In this document: in pieces, positions 22,601-37,600 of the stretch | Numbering within the stretch: the first letter of the stretch is position 1 | Layout of the letters: the number at the start of each line of letters is the position of its first letter | Source of the DNA: Brachionus koreanus | Taxonomy: Eukaryota; Rotifera; Eurotatoria; Ploima; Brachionidae | Length of the DNA stretch: 64,000 nucleotides | NCBI GenBank assembly: GCA_016987375.1 | Contig: PJRA01000493.1 | Coordinates: forward strand, 225,852 to 289,851 | Reading direction: 5' to 3' | Program-made: the position numbers and the translations under genes | The notes under the pieces: generated by a model | What the model saw: only the letters and a program-made list of their open reading frames with translations | Databases searched by the model: none | Told to the model about the DNA's origin: nothing

Positions 22601-25600
22601 CTCATTCAAAGTCAAACATTCCGTAAAAGACCACAGAATTGGGATACTTATTAAGTTTATAATGCTTCGAACCGATGAGAAAGATGAAGATTGAGAGTTT
22701 TAAATTATCTACAGTTTAGCTTAAATTCTATGCTCTAATCAAGCCTTGAGCATTTCAAATTCTAGTTTGCTCTAGACGAATTTTAAAAAATTTTATCTAA
22801 ATGAGGCCCTAAACAGACTAAATTTGACAAAACAAAAGCTAACAAAATGACTCTAGAAAAATTCTGATATAAATTAAATATTAGGTCCAGACAAATCCTC
22901 TTCATCAAGTTGCAAGTGTGTTGTTATTTAAAGCCGACTAATTCTATTGTTTTAATTTAGAGCTTATTTTAACAAATAGGTTAATTTAAACCAAATAATG
23001 TTGATACGATAATTTAAAATTTTATTATTTTTGCTTTTTTAGTAAGCTAAATGATCAAAAAATTATTCAATAGAAAAAGAATGCTTTACGGCTCTCATTC
23101 AATATATCTAATCCCCAAGTCCTTGGCAACCAAGAACTGATTGTCTACTTGATCACTAGCCCAGTCAGATTAGTCACGAAATTACTTAATTTTCTAATGA
23201 GATTTAGCTTTTATTTAGAGCCAATATCATGTAATTTACAAAAGAGCTAATTTGAGTCTTTGGAGGATAAAATTGAGCATAAAAAATTTTAATTGCTTTT
23301 TCAAAGAGCAATGAGCTTGCTAGTCGACCGATGACATAAAAATTTCCTATTTACTAATTAAATTTGAGACAAATTCCGGTCAAACTTTTAAAACTAACAA
23401 TAAATCTTATTTAAAAATTTTATTTGAATTAATTAAAAAAAATTGCTAAAAATTACTAAGTTGTTTGGCAAACTAGTGAACTCGGACAAAAATATATTAA
23501 TTAGTATTATTTATTAATTTCAAATCTTATTAGGCTTTTTGTGCTCGATTTAATTATTTATTCATTGTTTGCATTTTAAGATCAATCGAAAAAATCAAAA
23601 TTAAAAGCACCACTAAGCTTTAAACAAACACAAGCAAACAAATTGCAGCTAAATGAAAAAAATCAATCCAGACCCCAATTGGAGTCGAAACTACCCGGAC
23701 CGTCAAAACTTGTAAATCCGACATTGATAGCCAAATCTCAAATTACAACAAATCAATCGAAAATAGCCAATTTAGACGAATTTGTAAATGAAAACAATTG
23801 TTTGAAACGAAATGCAAACAAAAATCCTAACAGCACTGGTCACACTTCTTCCGATTCATCCTCTTGTTTAAACATTAAATTAGAAGACAATATGCATAGT
23901 TCATCTTCTAATTTTATTTCATCGGCCTCGTCTATCTCGTCAACTAGCTCGCCCAGTAGGCTCAAATCAAACAATCAGAGCAAACGCTTGTCCGGTGTTC
24001 CAGCTCATGATGCAAAGAATCGGACGTCGGCTATTCCCGGTGTGAATAAAGCCACTTTTATTCCATCAAGTGCCAACCAAAGCAGACTTTTGAGACTTGC
24101 TAGCATTCAAAATAGCTCAAGTAAACAACTAGACTCTAATTTTTCTGCTTCAACCCCCAGTAAGATTTAAACTAATTTTAAGGCCAATAAATTGCACTCT
24201 GAATTTTTAATTTAATATTTTAAAATTTTTTTTTATTTCTTGGAAAATTTCTCTAGCTGAACAAATGACTATAAAATAAGATAATATTTTTTTGTTGAAA
24301 ATATCTAAATCTTGTTTTTTTTTCTCTTTTGAAACAATTAAATATCCTAAGCGAATCTTCTTTTAAATTCTTTTTTATTATTCAAAAAAGCTTTTAATTG
24401 ATTTAAATTTTTATTTAATTTTATTGAAAAAAAACTATTTTCTAGATTTTTTAGTATCTCTCATTTTAGCATTAGACTAAACTTGAAAAAAATTTTTCTT
24501 AATTGAAAATTGGGAGTCGAAATTTAAAGTTGAAATTATCAATCTGTTTATATTTACAATAATTTAAGAGTTTGATTTTATGATTAGAAATTAAAATAAA
24601 AACATAAGACTAATTTATAAGACAATTCAAATACGAGCTTAATTAAGTAAATATCAATTGCTGTAAAAATTGCATTTGCTTTTTTTTTTTTAGAAAGATA
24701 GAGCGTGAGATTTGTAGTCAAATTTAATAGTACTAATTTTTGCTTCATAAAATATGGGTTTTCTAATAAAAAAAGCTTATGAGATAAATCGAAAAAATTA
24801 TACTGTTAAGTTTAAAATAAAAATCAAATAAATTTTAGAATAAAAGTTGAAAAATTTAATTCATAAATATCAGGCCTTTAGGCAATAATATTCAAATATC
24901 TGCTACATATGTTTTACGAAAAAGTTTTTTTTTTTAAATTTTATCTAGCTTATTAGTATCGATATTTTCAGTACTTGGCTTATTTTTTTGATATTTTATA
25001 AAACGACTAGACACTTAGATAGATTAATTGAAATTTGTTGTTATAAAAAATCTGATTTAGATTCGGAATTATTCAAACAGATTGTATTAGTTGTTTAAAA
25101 AATATAAATTTTTCAAAATGGCTTAACTAATTCAATTAATTTGCTATTAAATTTAAATTTAACTAACAAATCAAAATTAACAAATCATAATTTTAAAATC
25201 TAGTATTTATTCTCGAGTTGATTTTTCTATCTATTGACTGATGAGATTTGTTATCAGAGTTGGACGCGAGCAGACTAGTTAGTTTGAAATACTCAGTCCA
25301 CTTGGCGATCAAAAATTCTCCTAGCCAAATTGTTCCATCACCTTAATTTTTTTTAAAGAATGGCTCATTTTTTAATCTATTTATTTATTTTACTAGTCAA
25401 TTGCTTAATATAAATAAAAAAATATAATAAAAAAACTCAAAATACCAGCTAAATTAACAGAGAGAAGGTATAGTTTTAGAACCTTAATTTTACGCGGTTC
25501 AAACAAATAGTTTACCAGCCAACAAAAAATTGGTCTTTGATCTGATGACGAGTGAGAAACCCAAGACTATTTATTATTTAATATATTAAAAAACAATTCA

Positions 25601-28600
25601 ATTAAATATGAAGAGATAAGGAAAAAAAAAGTTGCACTCAAAGTTATTTTTTTTTAGGCTTTATTCGTAAGGTTTCTGTATAGATTTATCTGAATTGTAT
25701 AGAACCGAGCTTAAAATATGAATGTGCACATATTTTTTTTAGCATTTCAAAAGATTCTATTTTTCTAATTAAATTTTTCTTAAAAATAATAAAAAAATTA
25801 GAAATAAAAATTAAATATTTTAATCTTAAATAATTAGAATGTCATCTATTTTCTCTTAAGAAAAAAATTTGTAAAGGTGAATTGGTAAAGTAATAGCTCA
25901 ACTTAGCAAACGAGTCATTTGACTCGTTTTAAAAAATTTTTAAATTTTCGTATCTTTTGAATGGATTTTTCAAATAAATATATCTTTTTAGTATTATGTA
26001 GATTTTTAAATTTCCTTTAAAAAATGACAGTATTTTATAAGATATTTTCGAATTAAAAAAAAATATGAAAAAAAGCTTGGTGCTTCTAGTGTTAGTCTAC
26101 CATCTTTCAGAATTGATGTAATTCTTTTAAGTTTTGACTATTTGACATAAAAGAGATATTTGGGCTTAAGGACAAGCAAGTTTTTTTTTTCAAATCTCTT
26201 TGGGATTATGGTCCAAAAATAAACAAAAATTTTTTTCTCATACCTATAAAAACTTTTTTTTCAAGGTTTTCAAGTATGCAAATTCAAATTTTTTGGTTAG
26301 TAGTAGTAGGAGTAGTATAAACTGCAGCTTAGATGATATCTAAGCATAGCTCTAAAGAGCTGTAGCAGTCGCTTCTTTTTGTTCGCCAACCAACTATCAA
26401 GCTTCGCTTTGAAACTATTCATGCTCTTTGCATTTACTACATCTTCCGGCAGTTTATTCCATCCATTTACAACTCTATTTGTAAAAAAGTTAAATCTTGG
26501 AAGACAGTTCTTTATTCTTTCACGGGTAAGACAATAGCTATTTCTCCTCAACTCATATCTTCTGTTACCAGGTTTTGTATTAAGACTGTAGTTGATTCCT
26601 TTATTAAATTTAATTTGCTCGTAATTGCTTACCAATTTGTACATCTGGATTAGATCACCTCTTAATCTTCTTGTTCTCAAGTTAGTTAATCTAGTCTTAA
26701 CAAGCGTTGTTGATAATCCATATTACGAACTTGGTCGCTCTTCGTTGAACTGTTTCAAGTTCATTTATGTCCTTTTCTGTATAGGGACACCAAGCACAGA
26801 CAGCATTTTCTAGATGTTGGTTCTAAAAAAATTCAGATGCCTTAGTAGTTTTTCATTACGCGAATCATTTAAAAAATCAAAATTTTTTTCATTAAAAATT
26901 TTATTTTAAACTAATATTTGAAACAATGAGTAAATTTTTATACTAAATTAATGGATTAATTTTAAAACAAAAAATTATTCTAGTACTTTAAAATTTGAAT
27001 CAGTGGTTATTTAGGTTGAATTTGAATGTAACAATATATTTACGAATATTAACTTTAGGTATTAAAGTTGACATATATTCCCTTAGTGATTTTAATAAAA
27101 TTTTTTCTAGACTTGACTTTTTCATTTTTATTAATTTTTTTAAGGATGAAATAAATTTAATATTTTTAGGGTATTAATAACGAAAATTATAGGGCAAATC
27201 TTTGATTCAATTGTAAAATCTAACAAAAAAATAATCTTTTTTTCAATATCAAAATGTCTTTACTCTTTTTGTTTTAGGTTTTAATTCAAAAGTAAATAGA
27301 ATATTTACTATTGATATAAATTGTGTTGGCTCTCTACCTGATTTTAGGCAGAATATATTTTTAATTAAAAATATTAAAAACAATTTCCGTCTGAAAATAA
27401 ACCAAGAAAAACATTAAATTAATAGACAGTAAACAAAATTTTTCAAAAATAAAAATCAATCTTTTTACTTAGTCTCTTTTAAACATTATTTTAGAATTTA
27501 TAATGATAATTAAATAAAGTTCGATTGCAATATTGGCAAAATCTAAAATACTCAATACATTTTGAAACTATTCATTTAATTTAATTAAGAACCATTAGAG
27601 AACAACAAAAACGAGCAAAATCATTCTAGTTTAAATTTAATGAAACAATCAAGCCTTAGTAAAAATACAACTTCATTTTATCTGAACAGACTTAGTCATC
27701 CGGTTAAGCTGGGCTTCAGCCAGAACACTGCACCTGTACATAATTCACAATTAAGCCAGACTTCAAATTTATCTTCGACTAGACAAGCAAACAACGACTT
27801 GACAAACAAGCCATCAAAATTGTCATTATCTTATAGGCGATCAACAATTCAATCTCAGCCACCAACTTGTTCAAGTCAGCTTGCTTTTTCAAAGAACTCT
27901 ATTGACTTTTCTAAGATCGAACCAAATCCAAATAAAACTCAAGTAAATATTTATTATTCTATTTAATCGATAATTCTTTTAAAATTAACCAAGTATCATT
28001 CATCCCATGCTTAATAATTCACAAAGTCAATAAAATAGCTTGAATTATTAATAATTCTCTAGGAAATTCTCTCAAATAATTAATTGATATGAGGAAAATA
28101 TAATTGATTTAATTGATTTTCCATAAGAGAAGCTTCCATTCTTAAATGTTGCAGTGATATTTCATCAAATTTAATATTAAAATAAAATACTCCATATAGA
28201 ATACTTCATTTTTTTCTCATCCGCTTTCATAAGCTCCATAAGTTTAAAAATCTATTCTTTATTTTGTCAAAAAAATTAATTAAAAAAAAATTTTTATTCA
28301 CAGGGCTACATTTATTTTAAAACTTTCATAAAAGCGATACCTTTTCTCGAAAAATTTTAAAAATAGAAATATGAATCAAGAAAAAGACGCCTTGAGAATA
28401 ACCTGCTAGTCAAAAAATCATGAAAAGTAGGTTTGGATGGTCAAAAACAAATTAAACTCTAAATCAAATTTAAAATCAAAGAATGAAGAAAAAAATACTT
28501 ACTGAAAATATGGGAGTAATTAATCAATTTAACTTGATGAATTAAAGAACGAAATTGCTTTATTTTTTTTTCATAATCCATTTAATCCAATAATAGGACT

Positions 28601-31600
28601 TAATTTTTGAAAATTTTTCTATTTTGAAAAGAAATGAAAAAGATTATATCTCTAAATGCTATGTAAACAAACAAGTAAAATGTTTCAAGTTTGGTTTAAT
28701 TGTCTTCATTCTCCAAACTGAAGCAAAAATTAAAAATTTTATACTAAAAAAAAAAACAAAATTTAAAAAAAGAAATAAAAATTTTTACTAGGCCAAAATA
28801 AAAACTTTGGCCCTAATAATTAAAATAATTTTATTGATTTTCTTATTGAGAGAGAGAGAGTTATTTAGCTAGTTGTTATTTGAATGAAAAATAATTTATT
28901 TTTTACGATAAAGATAATGCTTTTTTTTTTAAATGATGACATATAAAAAATTTAAATCATGTGAGTGATCGCTCATTATTACGTAATATGAATGATTTAA
29001 TTTATCATATGAGATTCAGAAGGATGTTAAGGCAAAAAATTCTCGCAGAACCATTAATCATTGATTTAAATTAGTTATTTAGCTCGGATTTTTCACCAAT
29101 GCACAAAATAGCTCTCAATCTTATGTAATCAATGATAAGACTAAACAAACTTTTATCTTTCAGCTTAGAACTGATTATGACGCCAAGCATTAAATAAACA
29201 CAGACATTTGTTTAAATTGAATTCTAATTTAAGATGAACAGAACATTTGATATTGAAGATGAAGCCAAAGATGAAGAAAAGACCCGGCCTGAAGCACCAA
29301 GCACCAATGCATTGGCAACTGTGGATGAGAAACACAAACGTCATGGACTTTTGTTGTTCGACTCGACCAATAACCTAGCCAGCGGTTTAAATGACGATTT
29401 TCTTGAAAACGAACTCATACCTGATGACCTAATGGACGATATACACTTGAACAATGTGACATCAACAAGTCCTCATAACAAAAATTGGCTGAATTCTTCA
29501 TTTTCGAATACAAGCACGCTTAGCAAAAAAATAAAGCTAATAGACTCGAATTTTAAAAACTCTAAGCTTAATCTAACTAAAACACAGTCCGCATCAAGCA
29601 TAAATTTAATCGATCCAAAACTTGAGCAATCTACCAAAACAACAAACTCGTTAGCTGATAATTTTGCCCAATTAAGCCAAATTCATATTCAAAAAGAGGT
29701 CAAATCTGTTATTGAAAATTTAGTAGTAAATGTATGTCAAATAAATGAATTGACCATTAATTCGAACAGTGATCAAATGGCGTGTTCAACTTCAGCTGAG
29801 TCAATAAAGCATTTAAATGCCAAGACTAGAGAGCCAATTAGACAAATAGATAAAATAGCGGCTAATTTTGAAAGTGAAATGGAAGTTGTTTTGGTTGAGA
29901 TTAGAGAAGAGTCGAATAGACAAACAAAGCTTGATAAATTGGATAATGACCAAAATTTAATGATTATTGGTAATTTAAATTTTTTGTTTTAGTTGTTGTT
30001 GTTATTGTCATGTACAGACATAGAACCAATTTTGAGATAAGACTTATTTTTTATTAGAAATTAATTAAATAATTTATTATTTTTACAAGAACAAAACTTT
30101 AATTTAATCAAGCGTTTCTAATTAGCTATAAATTTTAACTGATAAGTAAAAACCTATTCTGATTTGTAAACCATTTATGGACATGATTAGGTAGCACGAT
30201 ACTCAAGTTACTTTCTCGTGCTAGTTTATTTAGAAATAGAAAAATTTCAATTCAAAACAGAGCTTCAAATTTAAATTAAAATATTTCTTTATATTCAAAA
30301 GGGTCAGTAAAAAAAATATTTAGTTTTTGTGCCTAAACATAAAATAAATTATATTTGGCAGCAAAAGTTCTTATTTAGAAATTTTATTTTCTTTAGGCTT
30401 TACATCATTTAAATTAATTATTATCATATGAGACGCTAGCTTTTTCAGTCTTATGTTCATTATTTATGTTATTATAGCATTTTTTCGAACTTTTTAAATA
30501 AGAATAAATATAAAATAATCTTAAAAAAAAAAACAAAAAAAAATTTAATTTTATATTTATATTTAGGATATTTTTGAAAAAGCAATATTATACGATTGTT
30601 TTTGTTGCATAGAGACTTGTATCTCACAAGAGAGCATTAATTTTTACCTTATTACATCAAAAAGAAGTAATCACAAATAGAAGAAACTTGCTAGTATTTG
30701 AGGCAAAAATTTCACTTTTTTTGAATTGTTATCTCAAAAAATGTGACTCGTTTAAAAGAAAATTCACCAGTCATACATTAGATTAAAATTTGGAGATTTT
30801 TTTTTTAATTTGAATAATTTTATTTAAACATTACAAAAAAAATCGAACTACTCAAGCAAACTTAATTCCACTAAATTAACAAAATTCTATAGACCGATTA
30901 AGAAAGCATTTAATTAATTATCCTATTGTAGGATGCAATGAAAAAATAGTAGCATCTCAAATTTACTCCCTTTACTAACTCTTTAGTAAGACTCGTTATA
31001 TATCTAAATTGTATGAAATTAATAACTGCTTTTAAATTGTAGTTAAATGCTAAATTAGAGTTTACACTACGAATTTAAAGCAATAAGTAATATTTTTTTG
31101 TGTCTAATCTTTTAATTTTTAACAAATTCTTCTTAATTAAAAAAGAGTTTTTATTTAAAAAAAAAATAAGATTAAAATTTGTATTAAGTATAAAAATGAT
31201 GTAACAATATCTTTAGAGGAATTAAATATTTATTTGAAAATTTGAGTTTTAAAAAATTACTTATTAGTCACAATTTTTAAAATTGAAAAATATTACCAAG
31301 AATGTAAGAGTAATAAAAGAAAAAAATTTGATACACAAGACATCTGTTAAAAGAATTAGTTTTATGTGACTAAATTAAGAAATTTTTTTGAAAAAATTAT
31401 TCGAAAAAATACTTAATTTAGTTTAATTTTCTTTCAAACCCTATAATTTTTTTTTAGGCTCAATTAATTAGGCTAAAAATTTAGAATAAACTGTCTTTAT
31501 TAATTTCAGACTTAACTTTTGAGTAATTAATTTGGAGTAATTTTCTCCAAAAAAAAGTAAAATAATTTTCAAGTAATTCAAAAAAATTTAAATTTAATTA

Positions 31601-34600
31601 TCAATACTTGAGCTTTCCAACTAAACATAAACTTGGCTCAATTAAATCATATCAAAAAATTTATTCAAAAAATACATCAATGATTAATGGTGTTAAAAAA
31701 TATTTTTTTTAAGTAATTTTATGGTTTTATCTTTTAGAGGTTAGATAAGATACTACAAAAAATATCTCTCTCGGGCTTAAAATGTAACAATTATTTATTT
31801 ATTAAAAATAAAGTTTTAAATAGTTAACTAATTCAGGATACTTAAAAATATTTCTTTAAAAAGTAAAAATATTTTTAGGTCTTGAAAAAATTTATTCAGA
31901 ATCTTGAGCTTTTTTGAGCCATAGAAATTCTTTGATAAATATGAAATATGATAAAGCTAGAAAAGAAGCCAAAATGAGAATAGATAAAAAATTATAATTG
32001 GAAAAAATTTAATTTATATGTATTTTTTTTTAATTTAAGAGAGTGATATATACGCTAAATTTGAAGAAACAAGCGAAATTTTGAATGACGATGATAAATT
32101 GGCGAGCAATTCAATGAACAAAACATTTGATAAAACCGAATTCTCAAGCAGTTCATTCAACATTCAGGTCAATTCAACAGTGAATCACTACGAAGGCAGC
32201 AACGAGGAGCAAAAGATGAATCGAACAAGCAACACCGCTAGTGATAAAGGTAAACAAACGACTAAAATTGCCGGCATGAGCACACCGGTGGCTAACCGCG
32301 CTCATAACTCTATCACACTTGCCAAAAATAGCATTCAAAAAAAACTTGAGACTAAAAACACTAATAACACAACTAAAACTCATGAATCACTTCATCAAAT
32401 TAAAGACTTGGCCAAAAAACATGCTGAATCTTCTTTGACTAATCAATCTAATTCGAACCATAAATCTCAATTTGTTAAAAAAACTACGAGCACTGCCAAT
32501 CAAAAGGCTGTTAAAAAGCTTAAAAGCTTGCCAAACGCCGAATCATCGGCTAAAAATAAAATAGGTTTGAATTTTTAAACTCTTTAATCTTGCTGTGCTT
32601 AACCACTTAATTCCAAAATATAAAGCTAGGTCGAAAGAAATAGAATCTTTTATTGATTATACTCTAGCGATTAATCACTGATATTGTATTAAGCTATATC
32701 ATTATAGCCTAAAATTTATCAGTAAAAAAATCAATTTAAATTATTTAGTTTAATTTTTCTAAGACATGATCAAAATCTTGTGCAAACAAAATTTTTTTTT
32801 TGATTATTTACTTAAAATAGATCGTTAACGAATCTATATTAGGGTTTTGCTTAAAAAAACAACTAAACTTAGAGTTTATTTTTATTTAAATTTTTGACAG
32901 TAAAATAAAAAAATTAAGTTAGCTTGTAATTTGCCTTGTATTTTTCATACAAATTTAAAAATAGCAGCAATTCTTAAAATGATAAAAATATTTGATGATG
33001 TCAAAATTTGAATGAATTTCTGCACCAGGTAAAATTTAGAAAAAAAATTTTTCTATTGAAAATTTAAGAATCGTGTGTAAAATTTATTTGAATTTGCATT
33101 TAGAAAAATAATTAATTGATAAGATACTGTTGAATTTTTCAAAGTTTAAGAAATTTTTTAATATTTTTAAAAATATATTTTGGAATTTTTTCTAGCTTGT
33201 TCTAGCTGACTAACCAACTAACTAACCTGCTAAAAAAAATAAATTCGGTTTTTATTTACCCTTTTTGCTTCAGAAGACGACCAAAACAATGTGCTTGATA
33301 CCGATAATCATTCATGTTCAGGTATCAATTTATTCTGATAAAAAAGAATATCTGTTAATTTTAAATTTTTAGATGAAGAATCGAAATCATCAAAAGCTCC
33401 ATCAAGAGCAGGCTCTTTGAGACTTTCAAATGATTTGAGAAAAAAAACACTAGCTCAGAAAGAACAAAGTCAAACTACAGTTACAAAAGGCTCTACAGTA
33501 AAAGCAAAAACCCAAGTATCATCATTTGCCAAAAAATCAGAAGCCATTAAGAACAACAATAAAGAAAATTCTATTCCTAAAAACTGTATAAAGCTTTTTA
33601 AAATTTAAAATAATTTTTTTAGAAGAAAAAATAAAATTTTAAATTTTAGTGGCTCTGGCAAAGATTTACAAGTCACACGAAGGAATGACAGCTGTGTCGA
33701 GCAACACCAGCATAATGTCCGAAGTATCCAATTTATCAAAAACCTCATTGCCGACAAGCAAAAATTTGAATTCGGTTTCAGCAAAATTAACAAATCAAAC
33801 CAATTCGTCCAGACAAAATTCGCTCTCAAGCAAATCCGATGTGAAAGCTGTGTCGAATCGGTTGAATTCGGCTTCGACTAAACAAGCTCAAAATTCATCT
33901 AGTTTTACTAGGAATCAAGCTAGTTTTACACAAAATTCAGATTTGAGAAAATTCTCCATTCAAAACGATGCCAAGTCAAACGTTTCAAAAAAAGCCAATT
34001 GTGACAACAAAAAAGACTTTTTGTCAGTTCATACAAATTTTAATAGTGTGCGCGCTGAGTCCATGTTGTCTTCGCCGTCTTCGTCCATATCTTCCACTAA
34101 AACTAAAATGGAGTCTAAGCACACCAAAGAAGTAAAGCGACTCGAAGCATTGTGCGAACAACGAACAAAAGAGTTTTCCTTGCTTAAAATCAAGCACAAA
34201 GAGCTCTTAACTTCGTTTGAAGCGGTCACTGTTGCTTTCAACTATTTGGCTAATGATGTTAATTTTTTTTTCTTTTTTCAATTTAAAAAAAAATTTTAAT
34301 TTTATTTTATTAGATGAATGGTTTCGAAGTAACCAAGCTTAGAGACAGACTAAATTTGGATAAAATAAAATACGGTTAGTTTTATTTTTTAAATATTCAA
34401 ATTTAGTTGATAAATTAATTTTTTAAAGAGAGTGATTTAAAAAATATAAATGAACAAATGATGCAAAAACAGGATCAAATAGATCATTTGAAGATTGAAA
34501 TAGATCGTCTTACTGAAGAGTCGATTGAAATTAAAAATGATTATGAGAAGAAAATTTTGAACATTGAAGAAGATTACAAGACGCAAATTAAAATATTAAA

Positions 34601-37600
34601 TTTTGATCACGATGTAGGTGTCAAAAATTTGAAACAAGAAAGCGATGCTAAAATCACTAGGTTGAATAAAACAATTGATAATATGAAGATTGAACATGAG
34701 AAATTAGTCTATGAGCTTAGAGAAGAAATTGCCAAAAAGAGTGTAAAAAACAAATAAGAAATAAAAAAAAAAAATTCTAAATTTTATTTTTAGAGAGAGA
34801 ATTTAGATTTGGATGCTAGGCTAAAAGAATGTGAAGAAGCATTGTCTAAAGACAAGGACGAAAGAATATCACGTTTGCTCGATATACAGCACACATTAGA
34901 AAAAGAAATTGAAAGTCTTAAAGCTGCATTGGAAATCAAAAATTTAGATCTTTTCGAATTGAGAACTCAAAACAATAAGCTAGTTACTCAATGTGACAAT
35001 TATAATGAAATGAACATGAAGTTTAGACGCTACAAACAAGAAGTTGAAGAACTAAAAGCCATTTTACAAAGCAAACAAGAGGCTGAAAGGTAATTTAATT
35101 TTTTTTATAGTTAATTTTAATTTTTAAAAAAGCTATTTTTTGGAATTGTGAAATTTCGTACAAAATTTCCTATACAAAAAAGAAAAAAATCTTAAAACTT
35201 TTGTTCTAAAGGTCAAAAATTTGTTCTTTTTGCGTAAGTCTGCAAAATATGTTCAAATTAATTGAATTTTATTTCAATTTTCAATATTTTTAAATATTTA
35301 TTTAAAGAAAAACAGCACCATGCAGTTTTTTAGAAACAAAAATAAAGTTTTTTGAGTTTATTTCACCTGCAAAGCAAATTTTTGACCATTAGAACAAAAT
35401 TTTTATCATGTTTTTCTTTATGTATTGAAACTATTGTAAGTATTGAACGAAATTTCACTAAGCCGAATTTTTAAACATCACATAAATTATAAAAATAATT
35501 AATACAGTATTTCCATGCAAATAAGTGCCCCCTAAATTGTGTCTTTGTTAAAGAATTTAGGAGATTAGCTAGCAGAAATTTATTTAGACATTTATTTACC
35601 GGGAAATACTGTACTCTCAAAATATCTTTTTTTAGATAAAGAAGTAACAACTTTCTACAATTTAAAAATGAGAAAATGTTTTAGATATTCAGATATAAAA
35701 TAGAAGTTTTAGCAATAAAAAATAATATTCATCAGATATTTAGATAATTTTTAGTCAGATTTTTAACTAAAATCTTAGATATAAAATATATTCAAATGTT
35801 TATTTAACTTGTTAGATATTTCCTAAAAAATTTGAGGTTAAAAAAAGATTTTCCATAAATTAAATATCGCATCTTGACTTAATATTAGACAGCATGATAC
35901 TTCAGTAAACTCTTCGAAGAGACTTTCACGATAAGCTTTACTGATGATCTGCTTAAACATGTAGTATTTGAACCATTAGGATCTTATACCAGTGTTTTGT
36001 TTCCAATTATTTTGAATAATTTGAATAATAATCTGACTTATACAAATCTGACACTTAATCTATGAAAAACGGAATGAAATTATTTACTCGGAGAATATAA
36101 AAAAGATTTTGGTTTTATACATAAAACTACATCTAATTTAATGGCATTGTGAATTTTGGAACAAAAGACAAAAACAAAAATTTACAATAAAAATACTTTT
36201 TTTGTTGCTGCCTAAAACTTAAATAGAATAAATCAGCTGATAAAAAGTTGATTTCGGCAAAAATTTGCCTCTGTAATTCAACTTCAATAATTTCTTAATG
36301 CATAACGCTTTAAAATGGAAACAACAATCAATTGTAGGAGCTTTGGAAGACAACCGAATATTAAGTCAAATAAAAAATTTCCTTGGCCGATAATCAGACC
36401 TCACACGGAATATGCAATAGGCACATGGTGTTCTAAATTAATAACTGATTTTATCATCATTTATTGGCAAAATGAAAACAATTTTACATTTTTAGATTTT
36501 CATATTTTTAGATTTTTTATGCAATTTTTCAGAAAATTAAAAAAACTCTCTAAAATTATTTGGTAAAATCAACAAATTTCTTAAATCTAAAAATATGAAA
36601 ATGTAAAAATGTATAATTATTTTCTTTTTGCCTATTTATTTTATTGAAAATATAAATTGGGTTAAAGCTCAGCAGTTTGGAATAGAGCAAAGTCCTTTCT
36701 TTCAGCCGCGTGAAAAAAAAAATTAAATGAATTTTAGAAATTTTTAAAATAATAATCTTGTCTAGCGTTCGTTTGTTATAGGGTAACATTGAACGATAGA
36801 AGTGTTGCAATGTTGTCTTTGTAGTCGTATAGACTAAAATAGTAGTACGAATCTTTATTTTAAAGAAATTATTAAGAAATTAAGAAGTTAATCATATTAA
36901 TTAAGAAATAGTGAAATAGTGGTATGATGAGTTAGTGGTACGAATCAACCATTTGTTTTCCCATTCCATCATGGAGTCGACAGCCTTTTTTGAAAGTATT
37001 TTCCCCATGCCTTGTCTTGTATTAGCAGAGCCAAAATATATGAATAATAATAACAAAAGCTACAACTGATTTTAAAATCTTTGAAAAAGTAAAAAGAAGA
37101 GTGAAAAGACTGATCTTATCTATCTACCAGAACGAATTTTAGCCTAAAACAAAAAAAAAATTATATTTTAATTTTTGTTCCAAAAAATTTACAATACTTA
37201 GTCTAATTTAAATTTTTTACTTGTCTTTGTAATTATTTTTGTTTTTTTTGGAAGATTTTAATCTATTTTTACAAGCCAACACATATTAATTAAGCTTAAA
37301 TTTTAAGACGTGCCAGTGAGCATAACAGACTGTTATCTATGAAAATTGAGAAAAAAGATAAAGAAAATCAACGTTTATCTATGCAAAATGAAGAGCTCCA
37401 ATTTCGACTGCAGAGTCAGCCAAATTTAAATCAACTAAATAATGATACTTTAAACTCAGAAAGCGACCAGTCTCCGGATAAAAGCTTTGAGAATTTGACT
37501 AAGATTAAACTAACTCGTTCGTCTACAATTGGTTATCATCCGACTTGTAAATCAATTGAGGCTGATAGGGACATTATTCAATCTTCACTTACATCCATCC

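Noticed and set aside
28850..28865. (GA)n tract
   Set aside because: Too short to count as a meaningful microsatellite or promoter element.
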